The notes under the pieces were generated by a model. That model worked only from the letters and a program-made list of their open reading frames with translations, was not told the origin of the DNA and searched no databases. Positions 1-6,511 of a DNA stretch of 15,104 bases are shown in pieces. Each line of letters starts with the position of its first letter. Position 1 is the stretch's first letter. The position numbers and the translations under genes were made by a program. This stretch comes from Tissierella_A sp964489715 (GTDB taxonomy: Bacteria > Bacillota > Clostridia > Tissierellales > Tissierellaceae), in NCBI GenBank assembly GCA_964489715.1, contig CAZBAK010000039.1, forward strand, positions 1 to 15,104, given 5' to 3'.

Positions 1-637
1 GCATAGCCTGATACTGCTCTGGCCAAGGATATATTTCGTTTAATGTTTTTCCATATTTTTCTTGCATATATTTATCTGCTGCTTCTGCTTCTTGTGGTTC
101 CCAATCTCTAATTTTTGTATTCATTGGATGATCCGCAGATCCACAGTCAACACCAATCCATTTAAGCTCTAAATCTTGCGCCCACTTCATAAAATCTAGT
201 GATGGTCCTGGATGTCTTAACATATATCTTCTTTCATCTGCTTCTGGTTGGTCCCAACCATACTTGTTGTATCCAGTGTTTATTATTAAGATATCACCTT
301 TTTTAACTTCCACTCTATCCATAATATCTTGTGGAGTGTATACACCATAGTCTTCAGTCATATCTGATAAGTCAACAACAGCTGCTGGTCCAACTAGTTT
401 TTCAAGTTCCATTGATGCAATGTCTCTACCTGAAGTATCAAAGTGCATTGGTCCATCAAGGTGAGTACCTACGTGATTTGAAGTAGTTATAAGTTGACCA
501 TTAGCACCATTTGGTGATAATCTCTTAAAGAATTTAATTTGTAATGGCTCATATGTTGGCCAAGGTGGTGTTAAGTGACTTAGGTTTTGTGTTAAATCAT
601 ACATTTTTACATTGTTCCAATCTTTTAAAATATTCAT
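1..637 (-). CDS. Cyclase-family metal-dependent hydrolase, copy A (3' end off window)
   Basis: This is the N-terminal 212 residues of a PF04199 cyclase-family protein (the kynurenine formamidase and isatin hydrolase superfamily). The start is ATG at 637-635, behind a GGGGGAT ribosome site. The metal-site signature HVGTHLDGPMHF lies at about residues 55-66 and GVDCGSADHP at about 162-171. Family members hydrolyse amide bonds in rings or formamides with Mn or Zn. The gene lies 64 bases downstream of allG with no terminator between them, so it is probably the fourth cistron of fdrA-orf-allG-cyclase. It is a paralog of the gene at 5468-6244 and is identical to it at DNA level over 221-582. A role in opening a cyclic ureide to a ureido acid is inference from context. 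The remaining C-terminal 45 or so residues are outside the window. Confidence 0.85.
   Translation of the reverse strand, partial: MNILKDWNNVKMYDLTQNLSHLTPPWPTYEPLQIKFFKRLSPNGANGQLITTSNHVGTHLDGPMHFDTSGRDIASMELEKLVGPAAVVDLSDMTEDYGVYTPQDIMDRVEVKKGDILIINTGYNKYGWDQPEADERRYMLRHPGPSLDFMKWAQDLELKWIGVDCGSADHPMNTKIRDWEPQEAEAADKYMQEKYGKTLNEIYPWPEQYQAM
1..637. repeat. Long direct repeat, unit A (cyclase paralog)
   Basis: Aligns without indels to 5608-6244 at a constant offset of 5607. By hand count: 47 differences in 1-220, none in 221-582 (362 bases), and 6 in 583-637. The two units are in the same orientation and flank the permease-fdrA-orf-allG module. Confidence 0.9.
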
Positions 638-701
638 GTTTTTAATATCCCCCTATTTTTATATAAAATTTAATACTAACTAAATTAATATTAACTAATT
701 A

Positions 702-1964
702 TTAAAGGTCGCCTTCTTTTTCCAACTTTGCTACAAAAGCTTCTAATGCATCTTCGAAACACTTTGTAGGTGGATGAACAAGTCCAGCTCCTACTTGACC
801 AACACCAGCATCTTTGTGAGCTATACCAGTATTTATTATAGGTCTAATTCCCGTCTCTATTACCTTTTGAATATCTATACCTGTTGCAGTTCCTCTAAAG
901 TCTAGAACTGGAATCTTATAAGCGTCACTTTCAGTTTCAGTAATTTCATACATTGATCTTGAATAGTTCATAGCATCTTGTGGAGTTCCACCAACGAATT
1001 GAACTATTGGAATAGCTGCTGCCATTGCAAATCCACCAATACCTGATGTTTCTGTTATAGCACTATCTCCTATATCTGGATTCGCATCATCTGCTGAATA
1101 TCCAGGGAAGAATAAACCGTCTATTATTTCAGCTGGTGCAGTAAACCATTGGTCACCAAGTCCTGCTACTCTAATTCCAAACTCAGTACCATTTCTTGCC
1201 ATTGTATAAACTAATGTACTATATTTAACATCTTTCATTGGTTCTAATGAACATTTAGCAGCTGGCATTGTTAGGTTTAGATAGAAGTGGTCATTACTAT
1301 GCATAAACGCTAATACTTCTGCTTTTATATCATCAGAAAAGTTTGTTTTTACTATATGTGGTGCTAATTCTCTAATAAATAGTGATGTACCAGCTTTGTT
1401 TCTGTTGTGTCCTTCATCACCCATTTGTATTACTTGTGCTGTCATAGTCTTTAAGTCTATGTCTCCAGACAATTTTAAAGCTTCAGCTAGAACTGGTGCT
1501 AATGTCTTTTCCATCCACTTAAGTCTGTCTATAACTTCTTCACTATATGCTCCATAACGTAAAACTTTTCCAAGTCCTTCGTTAAGTGTACAGTAAGCAA
1601 AGTTTCCAAATGTTTTATTTTCTACTATGAAAACAGGCATTGAATAAGTTGTTACTCCTGCCATAGGTCCAACTGCATCTCTATGATGACAAGAATCAAA
1701 TGTAATTTCTCCAGATTCAGCTAGTTTAATTGCCTCTTCGTCATTAGAAGCTAATCCTTCATAGATAAGTCCTCCAATAACTGCACCTCTCATTGGTCCA
1801 CTCATGTCTTCCCATTTAACAGGAGGTCCTGAGTGTAGTACAGTCTTCTTAGTCATACCAGGTAAGTTTTTACCTGCTGTACCCATACCAACTAAAGTTG
1901 GCTTTGCTGATAATAATTTTTCTACTGCTTCTTTATTAGCTTGTTCAATTTTTGTTGCTACCAT
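702..1964 (-). CDS. allG: DUF1116 protein AllG (YlbE-like), putative carbamoyltransferase subunit
   Basis: A 420-residue protein, full length against my recollection of E. coli YlbE/AllG (about 419), with strong similarity along its length. Conserved blocks include LHSGPPVKWEDMSGPM (43-58), CHHRDAVGPMAG (92-103), GDEGHNRN (182-189), RVAGLGDQWFTAPA (265-278), GDSAITETSGIGG (299-311) and NTGIAHKDAGVGQVGAG (378-394). AllF, AllG and AllH together have been assigned to oxamate carbamoyltransferase, which converts oxalurate and phosphate to oxamate and carbamoyl phosphate. Start: ATG at 1964 with GGGAG 10 bases upstream. It lies 27 bases after the small FdrA-tail ORF, in one transcription unit with fdrA. 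The natural substrate here may not be oxalurate, because no allantoin genes are present; a related ureido acid is possible. The family call is firm, the substrate is not. Confidence 0.9.
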   Translation of the reverse strand: MVATKIEQANKEAVEKLLSAKPTLVGMGTAGKNLPGMTKKTVLHSGPPVKWEDMSGPMRGAVIGGLIYEGLASNDEEAIKLAESGEITFDSCHHRDAVGPMAGVTTYSMPVFIVENKTFGNFAYCTLNEGLGKVLRYGAYSEEVIDRLKWMEKTLAPVLAEALKLSGDIDLKTMTAQVIQMGDEGHNRNKAGTSLFIRELAPHIVKTNFSDDIKAEVLAFMHSNDHFYLNLTMPAAKCSLEPMKDVKYSTLVYTMARNGTEFGIRVAGLGDQWFTAPAEIIDGLFFPGYSADDANPDIGDSAITETSGIGGFAMAAAIPIVQFVGGTPQDAMNYSRSMYEITETESDAYKIPVLDFRGTATGIDIQKVIETGIRPIINTGIAHKDAGVGQVGAGLVHPPTKCFEDALEAFVAKLEKEGDL

Positions 1965-1991
1965 TTACAATTACTCCCTTCAATTATTTAT

Positions 1992-2162
1992 TTATTTTAA
2001 TCTTGATAAGAGTGATGCCAGTTTTTTATTTCCTCCAGCGCTAGGTCTCCAATCAACATGAACCACTGGTACTTCTTGTTTCTTTAAATCACTGTAAAAA
2101 GATTCAAGACCTATATTTACAACTTTTAACTCAGTTTTGAAAAGTTCATTTACTTTAGACAT
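1992..2162 (-). CDS. 56-residue ORF equivalent to the C-terminal tail of FdrA/AllF
   Basis: A small gene with its own ATG (2162-2160) and an AGGAGG site that overlaps the fdrA stop region; it starts 14 bases after fdrA ends. The protein contains VVNIGLESF (14-22), VVHVDWRPSAGG (33-44) and GNKKLASLLSRL (44-55). From memory, E. coli FdrA (about 555 residues) ends with the same pattern: INIGLRSF, then VVHYQWSPVAGG, then NKKLARLLERL. Here FdrA stops at 520 residues and this ORF follows immediately, so the tail appears to be a separate polypeptide. The ORF is open, has a good ribosome site and keeps all the conserved residues, so it is probably translated rather than a remnant. It likely packs onto AllF or AllG in the carbamoyltransferase complex (inference). 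Confidence 0.8.
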   Translation of the reverse strand: MSKVNELFKTELKVVNIGLESFYSDLKKQEVPVVHVDWRPSAGGNKKLASLLSRLK

Positions 2163-2176
2163 TATTATAAGTCCTC

Positions 2177-3739
2177 CTATTTACCAATTTTATTTACAAT
2201 AAGACCTGCTAATTTAACAGCTTGTGCATTAGAAGGCATTACTATAACTCCTGCATCTTCTAAATCTTTCTTGCTCTTTGCTGCATCTTGTGGATCATTT
2301 TCAGTTCCACATATTGAAGCAACTATTGATAGATGTCCACCTTCAGAAGCTCTTAGTGACTTAACTTCTTTGATAGTTTCTAACATTTCTCCTACTGGGT
2401 CTTCATGAGCACCATATCCAAGTACAAAGTCCATAACGATTACTGCTACTTCTTCGTCTTTTCCTTCTACTTCTAACTGCTCATTTCTAACAGTAGGGTC
2501 TATCATAGGGTGAGGTCTACCTTTAGTAAAGTCATCATCACCATAGTCTATACATGTGTGTTCCTTACTCTTAAATACATCTTCTAGTTTATACTCTGGT
2601 TTAAGTGGAATATTTGAATACATGTCTCCAATAACAGGTGTTAATTGTATCATACATTCATCTGCTAATGTTCCACCAGTATACATTCCTCTTAGATATT
2701 TTTGATTGTCAGCTAATTTAGATACTTCTTCATCTACAATTTTTTCTATTTGATCCATATCCATTGAGAATCCGTCAAAGTCTTTTGCCTCTTCTCCCTT
2801 TACCAATGCTACAGATTTTCTTGCAGCGTCTTCTAGTGAGATTGCAGCTACCGCACCATAATTTTCAACTTTATCTTTTTCTCCACCTATAAAGCATACT
2901 ACTACAGGCTTCTCTATTTCTTTTACTTTTGAAAGTATCTTTTCTTCTACTTCTTTTGCTGGTGGCTTAGATATTAATAGGATTACTTCTGTTTCAGTGT
3001 CTTCTATTAAAGCTTCTATACCTTGAAGCATCATTAGTCCACCTACTTCTTTACTAAGATCTCTTCCTCCAGTACCTATAACTTGTGAAACTCCTTGTCC
3101 TAACTTGTCAATCAATACTGTAGCTTCTTGAATACCTGTACCTGAAGCACCTACAACACCAATTTTACCTTTTTTTATTACATTTGCAAAGGCTAAAGGT
3201 GTATTGTTGATTATAGCTGTACCACAGTCTGGACCCATCATTAGAAGTCCCTTGCTAACTGCTAATTCTTTAAGTTCTTTTTCATCTTCAACTTTTACGT
3301 TGTCACTAAAGATCATAACATTTAAATCTTTATTTAATGCATTTCTTGCTTCATCAGCTGCATACTCTCCCGCAACAGATATAACTACCATGTTGGAGTC
3401 AGGATTGTTTTCTATAGCTGAGTTTAAGTTAGGTGGCATATAGTCAGAATCACCGTCGCTCCCCTTTGCGCTTAGCAAGCTTTCTGCTTCAGCTTCTATA
3501 TCTTCTATTTTAATATCCCCATCTGCTAGTACTGATATAAAGAAGTCATTTGGTCCAATTGCCTTAATTTCATCATTTGATATATTAAGATTTTCTGCTA
3601 ATTCCTTGTTTAAATCAGTTCCCATTCCAACAAGTGCTTCTTTTACTCCATCCATTTTTTCTACATCTTTGGAAACAAGCATCAATTTAACGGAATCGTA
3701 ATATGTGTTTTTCTTTATGCTATATAATACTTTACTCAT
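2177..3739 (-). CDS. fdrA: FdrA/AllF, acyl-CoA-synthetase-like subunit of putative carbamoyltransferase
   Basis: A 520-residue protein related to the succinyl-CoA synthetase alpha/beta fold. Conserved blocks: VAGEYAADEARNAL (122-135), MGPDCGTAIINNTPLAFANV (168-187), GVVGASGTGIQE (194-205), GTGGRDLSKEVGG (222-234), MYTGGTLADE (352-361), and GDDDFTKGRPHPMIDPT (400-416). With AllG and AllH this family forms oxamate carbamoyltransferase; the old name fdrA comes from an FtsH-related phenotype. I chose the ATG at 3739 because it follows AAGGGGG with good spacing and begins MSKVLYSIKK, matching the family N-terminus. The frame stays open 16 codons upstream, but without a better site. The C-terminal tail found in E. 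coli FdrA is missing and is encoded by the next ORF. First cistron of fdrA-orf-allG-cyclase A, preceded by a perfect 19-bp dyad. Confidence 0.9.
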   Translation of the reverse strand: MSKVLYSIKKNTYYDSVKLMLVSKDVEKMDGVKEALVGMGTDLNKELAENLNISNDEIKAIGPNDFFISVLADGDIKIEDIEAEAESLLSAKGSDGDSDYMPPNLNSAIENNPDSNMVVISVAGEYAADEARNALNKDLNVMIFSDNVKVEDEKELKELAVSKGLLMMGPDCGTAIINNTPLAFANVIKKGKIGVVGASGTGIQEATVLIDKLGQGVSQVIGTGGRDLSKEVGGLMMLQGIEALIEDTETEVILLISKPPAKEVEEKILSKVKEIEKPVVVCFIGGEKDKVENYGAVAAISLEDAARKSVALVKGEEAKDFDGFSMDMDQIEKIVDEEVSKLADNQKYLRGMYTGGTLADECMIQLTPVIGDMYSNIPLKPEYKLEDVFKSKEHTCIDYGDDDFTKGRPHPMIDPTVRNEQLEVEGKDEEVAVIVMDFVLGYGAHEDPVGEMLETIKEVKSLRASEGGHLSIVASICGTENDPQDAAKSKKDLEDAGVIVMPSNAQAVKLAGLIVNKIGK

Positions 3740-3772
3740 AAAATCAATTTCCCCCTTATAATTATTAAACAA

Positions 3773-3791
3773 TAATATGATTATCATATTA
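3773..3791. promoter_or_regulatory. Perfect 19-bp dyad upstream of fdrA, operator candidate
   Basis: Two 9-base arms, TAATATGAT and ATCATATTA, are separated by a single base. The dyad ends 34 bases upstream of the fdrA start codon. A one-base centre suits a dimeric protein-binding site better than an RNA hairpin. The nearest regulator genes are pucR at 6512-8209 and the LacI-type gene at 11265-12278; neither can be assigned to the site from sequence alone. I saw no second copy of this dyad in the window. Confidence 0.45.
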
Positions 3792-3811
3792 GTTTTTTAT
3801 TTAATATTACC

Positions 3812-3851
3812 AAGACAAGTTTTTATAGAAACAATAAAGCTATCTTGTCTT
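3812..3851 (-). terminator. Stem-loop between permease and fdrA, possible attenuating or processing element
   Basis: AAGACAAG at 3812-3819 pairs with CTTGTCTT at 3844-3851, and an inner ATAG/CTAT pairing can extend the stem past a bulge. The stem-loop lies 24 bases after the permease stop. In the minus direction it is not followed by a clean T-run, so it may be a weak terminator or an mRNA-processing structure rather than a full stop. Confidence 0.4.
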
Positions 3852-3875
3852 AATAATTATCTAAAACTTGGTTAA

Positions 3876-5180
3876 TTAAAATTTGTCTTTCAGATCTACT
3901 TCTGGTTCTAGCTTATCTATATCAATATCTTCATCATCTTTTACATCTGGTAATAATATATTTAAAATAATACCTATTATAGCAGCAAGAGCCATACCTA
4001 CAAATTGTATTTCAACTAGTCCTATTTTAATTGGAATTACTGCTCCACCTAAACCAAATACTAGTACCACTGCAGCTATTATCATATTTCTACTTTCTGT
4101 AAAGTCAATCCTATTGTCAACCAGAGTTCTCAATCCAATTGATGCTATCATACCAAACAATACAATTACAGCTCCACCTATTACGGGCTTTGGTATAGTG
4201 CCTGTAAATGCATTTAATTTAGGTATTAAACCTATAAGTATAGTCATCACAGCAGCTATTCTCATAACTTTTGGATCCCATACTCCAGTAAGTGCCACAA
4301 CACCTGTGTTTTGAGAGTAGGTTGTATTTGCTGGTCCTCCTACCATAGCAGAGATACCAGTTGCAACTCCATCCCCCATAAGTGTTCTTGTTAAGCCAGG
4401 ATCTTTAATAAGATCTTTCTTTATTACCCCACCCATGGCTAAAACGTCACCTATATGCTCAACTATTGTTGTTAAAGCTATAGGAGCCACTACCATTATT
4501 GCACCTATATTAAACTTAGGTAGGGAAAACTTCGGCATACCTATCCAAGCTGCTTCAACTATAGGTGTATAGTCTATAATTCCCAACACTGCTGATAAGA
4601 TATATCCTACTACAAGTCCTAATATTACAGGCACAATTTTTATAAATCCTCTTCCAAATATTGATACACTTATAATAACAATCAAGGTTACCATAGATAC
4701 CAACCAATTCTCCGATGCCATACCAATAGCATTGGGTGCAAGAGTCATACTTATTACTATTATAATTGGCCCAGTAACTATAGGAGGGAAAAATCTAACT
4801 ATCTTTTCTACTCCAAAGTAATGTATCAACCATGCAAATAATATGTATATAAGTCCTGCTACAACTATACCTCCTCGGGCATAGTCCAAACCATATAACT
4901 CTCCTGCCAAAATCACTGGAGCTATAAAGGAAAATGAAGATCCCAGATAAGCTGGTACTTTTCCTTGAGTTATAAAATGAAATACTAGAGTTCCTATACC
5001 AGACATGATTAAAGCCACACCTACATCAAGTCCAGTTAATATTGGAACTAATACTGTTGAAGCAAATAATGTAAAAACATGTTGTAAACCTAAGGCAACC
5101 CCTCTACCTGGACCCAACACACTGATATCAGTAATTGGATATTCCATGGTTTTTGGATCTACCTTTTTACCCTTTGACAC
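3876..5180 (-). CDS. NCS2-family nucleobase permease (uracil/xanthine type)
   Basis: A 434-residue integral membrane protein, normal NCS2 length, with about 12-14 hydrophobic segments from residue 26 to about 415 and a short acidic C-terminal tail. Signatures: GLQHVFTLFASTVLVPIL near 31-48, IVEHIGDVLA at 239-248 carrying the family Glu (E241), and GGPANTTYSQNTGV at 281-294. By analogy with E. coli UraA, position 290 is normally Glu in uracil carriers. Here it is Gln (codon 4311-4313), as in xanthine/urate-type carriers, so the substrate may be xanthine or another cyclic ureide rather than uracil. The start is GTG at 5180 behind GGAGGAG; an ATG two bases upstream is out of frame and soon hits a stop. 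Lies between cyclase copy B and fdrA, on the same strand, so it probably imports the pathway substrate. Confidence 0.9.
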   Translation of the reverse strand: MSKGKKVDPKTMEYPITDISVLGPGRGVALGLQHVFTLFASTVLVPILTGLDVGVALIMSGIGTLVFHFITQGKVPAYLGSSFSFIAPVILAGELYGLDYARGGIVVAGLIYILFAWLIHYFGVEKIVRFFPPIVTGPIIIVISMTLAPNAIGMASENWLVSMVTLIVIISVSIFGRGFIKIVPVILGLVVGYILSAVLGIIDYTPIVEAAWIGMPKFSLPKFNIGAIMVVAPIALTTIVEHIGDVLAMGGVIKKDLIKDPGLTRTLMGDGVATGISAMVGGPANTTYSQNTGVVALTGVWDPKVMRIAAVMTILIGLIPKLNAFTGTIPKPVIGGAVIVLFGMIASIGLRTLVDNRIDFTESRNMIIAAVVLVFGLGGAVIPIKIGLVEIQFVGMALAAIIGIILNILLPDVKDDEDIDIDKLEPEVDLKDKF

Positions 5181-5285
5181 ATTTACTCTCCTCCATATAT
5201 ATATTTTAATTTTAAAGACGGCTTAATTATGTATATAATTATGTCAACTTAAAACCCCTGAAATATATGAATATATAAACATGCT

Positions 5286-5300
5286 TGGTAGCGTTTTCCA
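5286..5300. promoter_or_regulatory. cre-like / LacI-family-type operator candidate upstream of NCS2 permease
   Basis: TGGTAGCGTTTTCCA has the outer TGG/CCA dyad and central CG typical of LacI/GalR/CcpA-family sites. It fits most of the cre consensus (TGWNANCGNTNWCA) but mismatches at the third and last positions. It lies about 106 bases before the GTG start of the permease. A TTGACA hexamer (minus strand, 5247-5242) lies between them, but I could not find a well-spaced -10. This could be carbon catabolite control or a site for the LacI-type protein at 11265-12278. Confidence 0.35.
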
Positions 5301-5311
5301 TATTCTTAAAT

Positions 5312-5348
5312 AAAATTGTGTCTTAATAAAGCCACTAGACACAATTTT
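5312..5348 (-). terminator. Stem-loop downstream of cyclase copy B (second of two)
   Basis: AAAATTGTGTCT (5312-5323) and AGACACAATTTT (5337-5348) are perfect 12-base arms around a 13-base loop. In the minus direction the 3' arm runs into ATTTTATTT, so intrinsic termination of the upstream cyclase/pucR transcript is plausible. It would insulate the permease, giving it its own promoter. Confidence 0.55.
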
Positions 5349-5350
5349 AA

Positions 5351-5395
5351 ATAATAGGAGAGATCAATACTTATGCCTATGATCTCTCATATTAT
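5351..5395 (-). terminator. Stem-loop downstream of cyclase copy B (first of two)
   Basis: GAGAGATCA (5358-5366) pairs with TGATCTCTC (5380-5388) around a 13-base loop. After one mismatch, a further AT-only stem extends the pairing to 5351 and 5395. It is adjacent to the next stem-loop at 5312-5348, giving a tandem pair that starts about 75 bases after the cyclase stop. On the minus strand it is followed by a mixed A/T tract. Confidence 0.5.
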
Positions 5396-5467
5396 TTATT
5401 ATGATTTATACTATATCTCTATTTAATGTTTTAAATACCATTAAAGATAGTTGTTATTTTTTATTCA

Positions 5468-6244
5468 TTATTCTTTTGATTCAAATGCAACTACTCTTGC
5501 GATTGAAGATTCTCCATCTACGAATTTCCATGGNNNNNNNNNNTTTAATTGTCCACCTAAGTTTTCAGCATGAATTATTTCATGTGGTCTAGGGAATACT
5601 TGAATATGCATTGCTTGGTAATCTTCTGGCCAAGGATACAATTCATTTAAACTCTTACCATATTTTTCTTGAAGATACTTATCTGCTGCTTTTGCTTCAT
5701 CTGGTTCCCAGTCACGGATCTTAGTATTCATTGGGTGATCTGCAGATCCACAGTCAACACCTATCCACTTTATTTCCATTTCTTTAACCCAATCAACAAA
5801 TTCCATTGATGGTCCTGGGTGTCTTAGCATATATCTTCTTTCATCTGCTTCTGGTTGGTCCCAACCATACTTGTTGTATCCAGTGTTTATTATTAAGATA
5901 TCACCTTTTTTAACTTCCACTCTATCCATAATATCTTGTGGAGTGTATACACCATAGTCTTCAGTCATATCTGATAAGTCAACAACAGCTGCTGGTCCAA
6001 CTAGTTTTTCAAGTTCCATTGATGCAATGTCTCTACCTGAAGTATCAAAGTGCATTGGTCCATCAAGGTGAGTACCTACGTGATTTGAAGTAGTTATAAG
6101 TTGACCATTAGCACCATTTGGTGATAATCTCTTAAAGAATTTAATTTGTAATGGCTCATATGTTGGCCAAGGTGGTGTTAAGTGACTTAAATTTTGTGTT
6201 AAATCATACATTTTTACATTATCCCAATTTTTTAAAATATCCAT
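5468..6244 (-). CDS. Cyclase-family metal-dependent hydrolase, copy B (contains assembly gap)
   Basis: A PF04199 cyclase-family hydrolase with the signature H55-x-G-T-H59-x-D61-x-P-x-H65, GVDCGSADHPMN at 162-173, and HEIIHAENLGG at 221-231. Start: ATG at 6244 behind GGGGGAT. Ten Ns (5534-5543) fall after residue 233, just before the C-terminal FPWK-type segment (PWKFVDGESS). The nominal 258 residues are therefore not the true length; the frame is kept, but some residues are probably missing. Known relatives (kynurenine formamidase, isatin hydrolase, possibly other cyclic amide hydrolases) open amide rings with a divalent metal. With AllFGH nearby, a cyclic ureide such as a dihydropyrimidine or hydantoin is my favoured substrate (inference). 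It shares an identical 362-base core with copy A at 1-637, and follows pucR by 267 bases. Confidence 0.88.
   Translation of the reverse strand: MDILKNWDNVKMYDLTQNLSHLTPPWPTYEPLQIKFFKRLSPNGANGQLITTSNHVGTHLDGPMHFDTSGRDIASMELEKLVGPAAVVDLSDMTEDYGVYTPQDIMDRVEVKKGDILIINTGYNKYGWDQPEADERRYMLRHPGPSMEFVDWVKEMEIKWIGVDCGSADHPMNTKIRDWEPDEAKAADKYLQEKYGKSLNELYPWPEDYQAMHIQVFPRPHEIIHAENLGGQLXXXXPWKFVDGESSIARVVAFESKE
5534..5543. other. Assembly gap (10 N)
   Basis: Ten ambiguous bases lie inside cyclase copy B. The flanking frames agree with 10 bases, but a round 10-N run is usually a placeholder. Related proteins have, as I recall, extra residues between the AENLGG motif and PWKF, so the real missing stretch may be longer. 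Confidence 0.95.
5608..6244. repeat. Long direct repeat, unit B (cyclase paralog)
   Basis: Partner of 1-637. The perfectly identical core is 5828-6189, with sharply diverged flanks on both sides. This fits gene conversion between paralogs, or a repeat misjoin in assembly, given the N gap 284 bases from the core. Confidence 0.9.
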
Positions 6245-6280
6245 TGTTAATATCCCCCTGTTTTGTATATATTCGTTTAC

Positions 6281-6296
6281 ATACCCGAATTGGTAT
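6281..6296. promoter_or_regulatory. Inverted repeat upstream of cyclase copy B, operator candidate
   Basis: ATACC and GGTAT arms surround CGAATT, with partial outer pairing (TA/TA) beyond one mismatch. It lies 37-52 bases before the cyclase B start codon, where a regulator could act. PucR is the nearest candidate, since its gene is immediately upstream. I could not identify a convincing -35/-10 pair in 6245-6511, which fits an activator-dependent promoter but does not prove one. A weaker stem (TGTAGA/TCTACA, 6384-6413) lies further upstream in the same gap. Confidence 0.35.
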
Positions 6297-6511
6297 ATAA
6301 ACTAAGTAAGTTAAATCTTTTTTGTTACTATATTTTAATAGGAGTTTATTGATAGTTATACTTAAAATTTGAATATGTCTAAATGTAGAAAAGGCTTCCT
6401 AATTGCCTCTACACTTACTATCTTACCATATTGCTCGGTGTTTATCTACATTCACAATCAACAAATCCTCTGTAAAATCTTTGTTATATGTTACTAAGCC
6501 TATAATTTAAG

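Noticed and set aside
3740..3787. Upstream extension of fdrA by 16 codons
   Set aside because: The extension covers the ribosome site of the internal ATG, is AT-rich non-conserved sequence, and lacks a ribosome site of its own.
3883..4314. Plus-strand 143-codon ORF inside the NCS2 permease, and a similar one at 14630-14923
   Set aside because: Antisense shadows of membrane-protein codons; both arise in the same relative frame of paralogous permeases and show low-complexity Ile/Ser/Thr composition.
5222..5247. TTGACA (minus strand) as the -35 of a permease promoter
   Set aside because: No acceptable -10 lies 16-18 bases downstream, so it was mentioned but not called.
5200..5310. Possible purine riboswitch upstream of the permease (ATATGG and CTACC strings on the minus strand)
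   Set aside because: Only short strings match; the spacing is too short for the P2/L2 and P3/L3 arms and no P1 stem or CCGTAA-type loop is visible.
5401..5592. Plus-strand ORF of 63 codons across the N run
   Set aside because: It is antisense to cyclase B, includes ambiguous bases and has no ribosome site or recognisable protein.
6268..6285. TGTAAACG on the minus strand as a cre or second LacI-type site before cyclase B
   Set aside because: Only one half-site fits; the second half does not match TTACA or the cre consensus.
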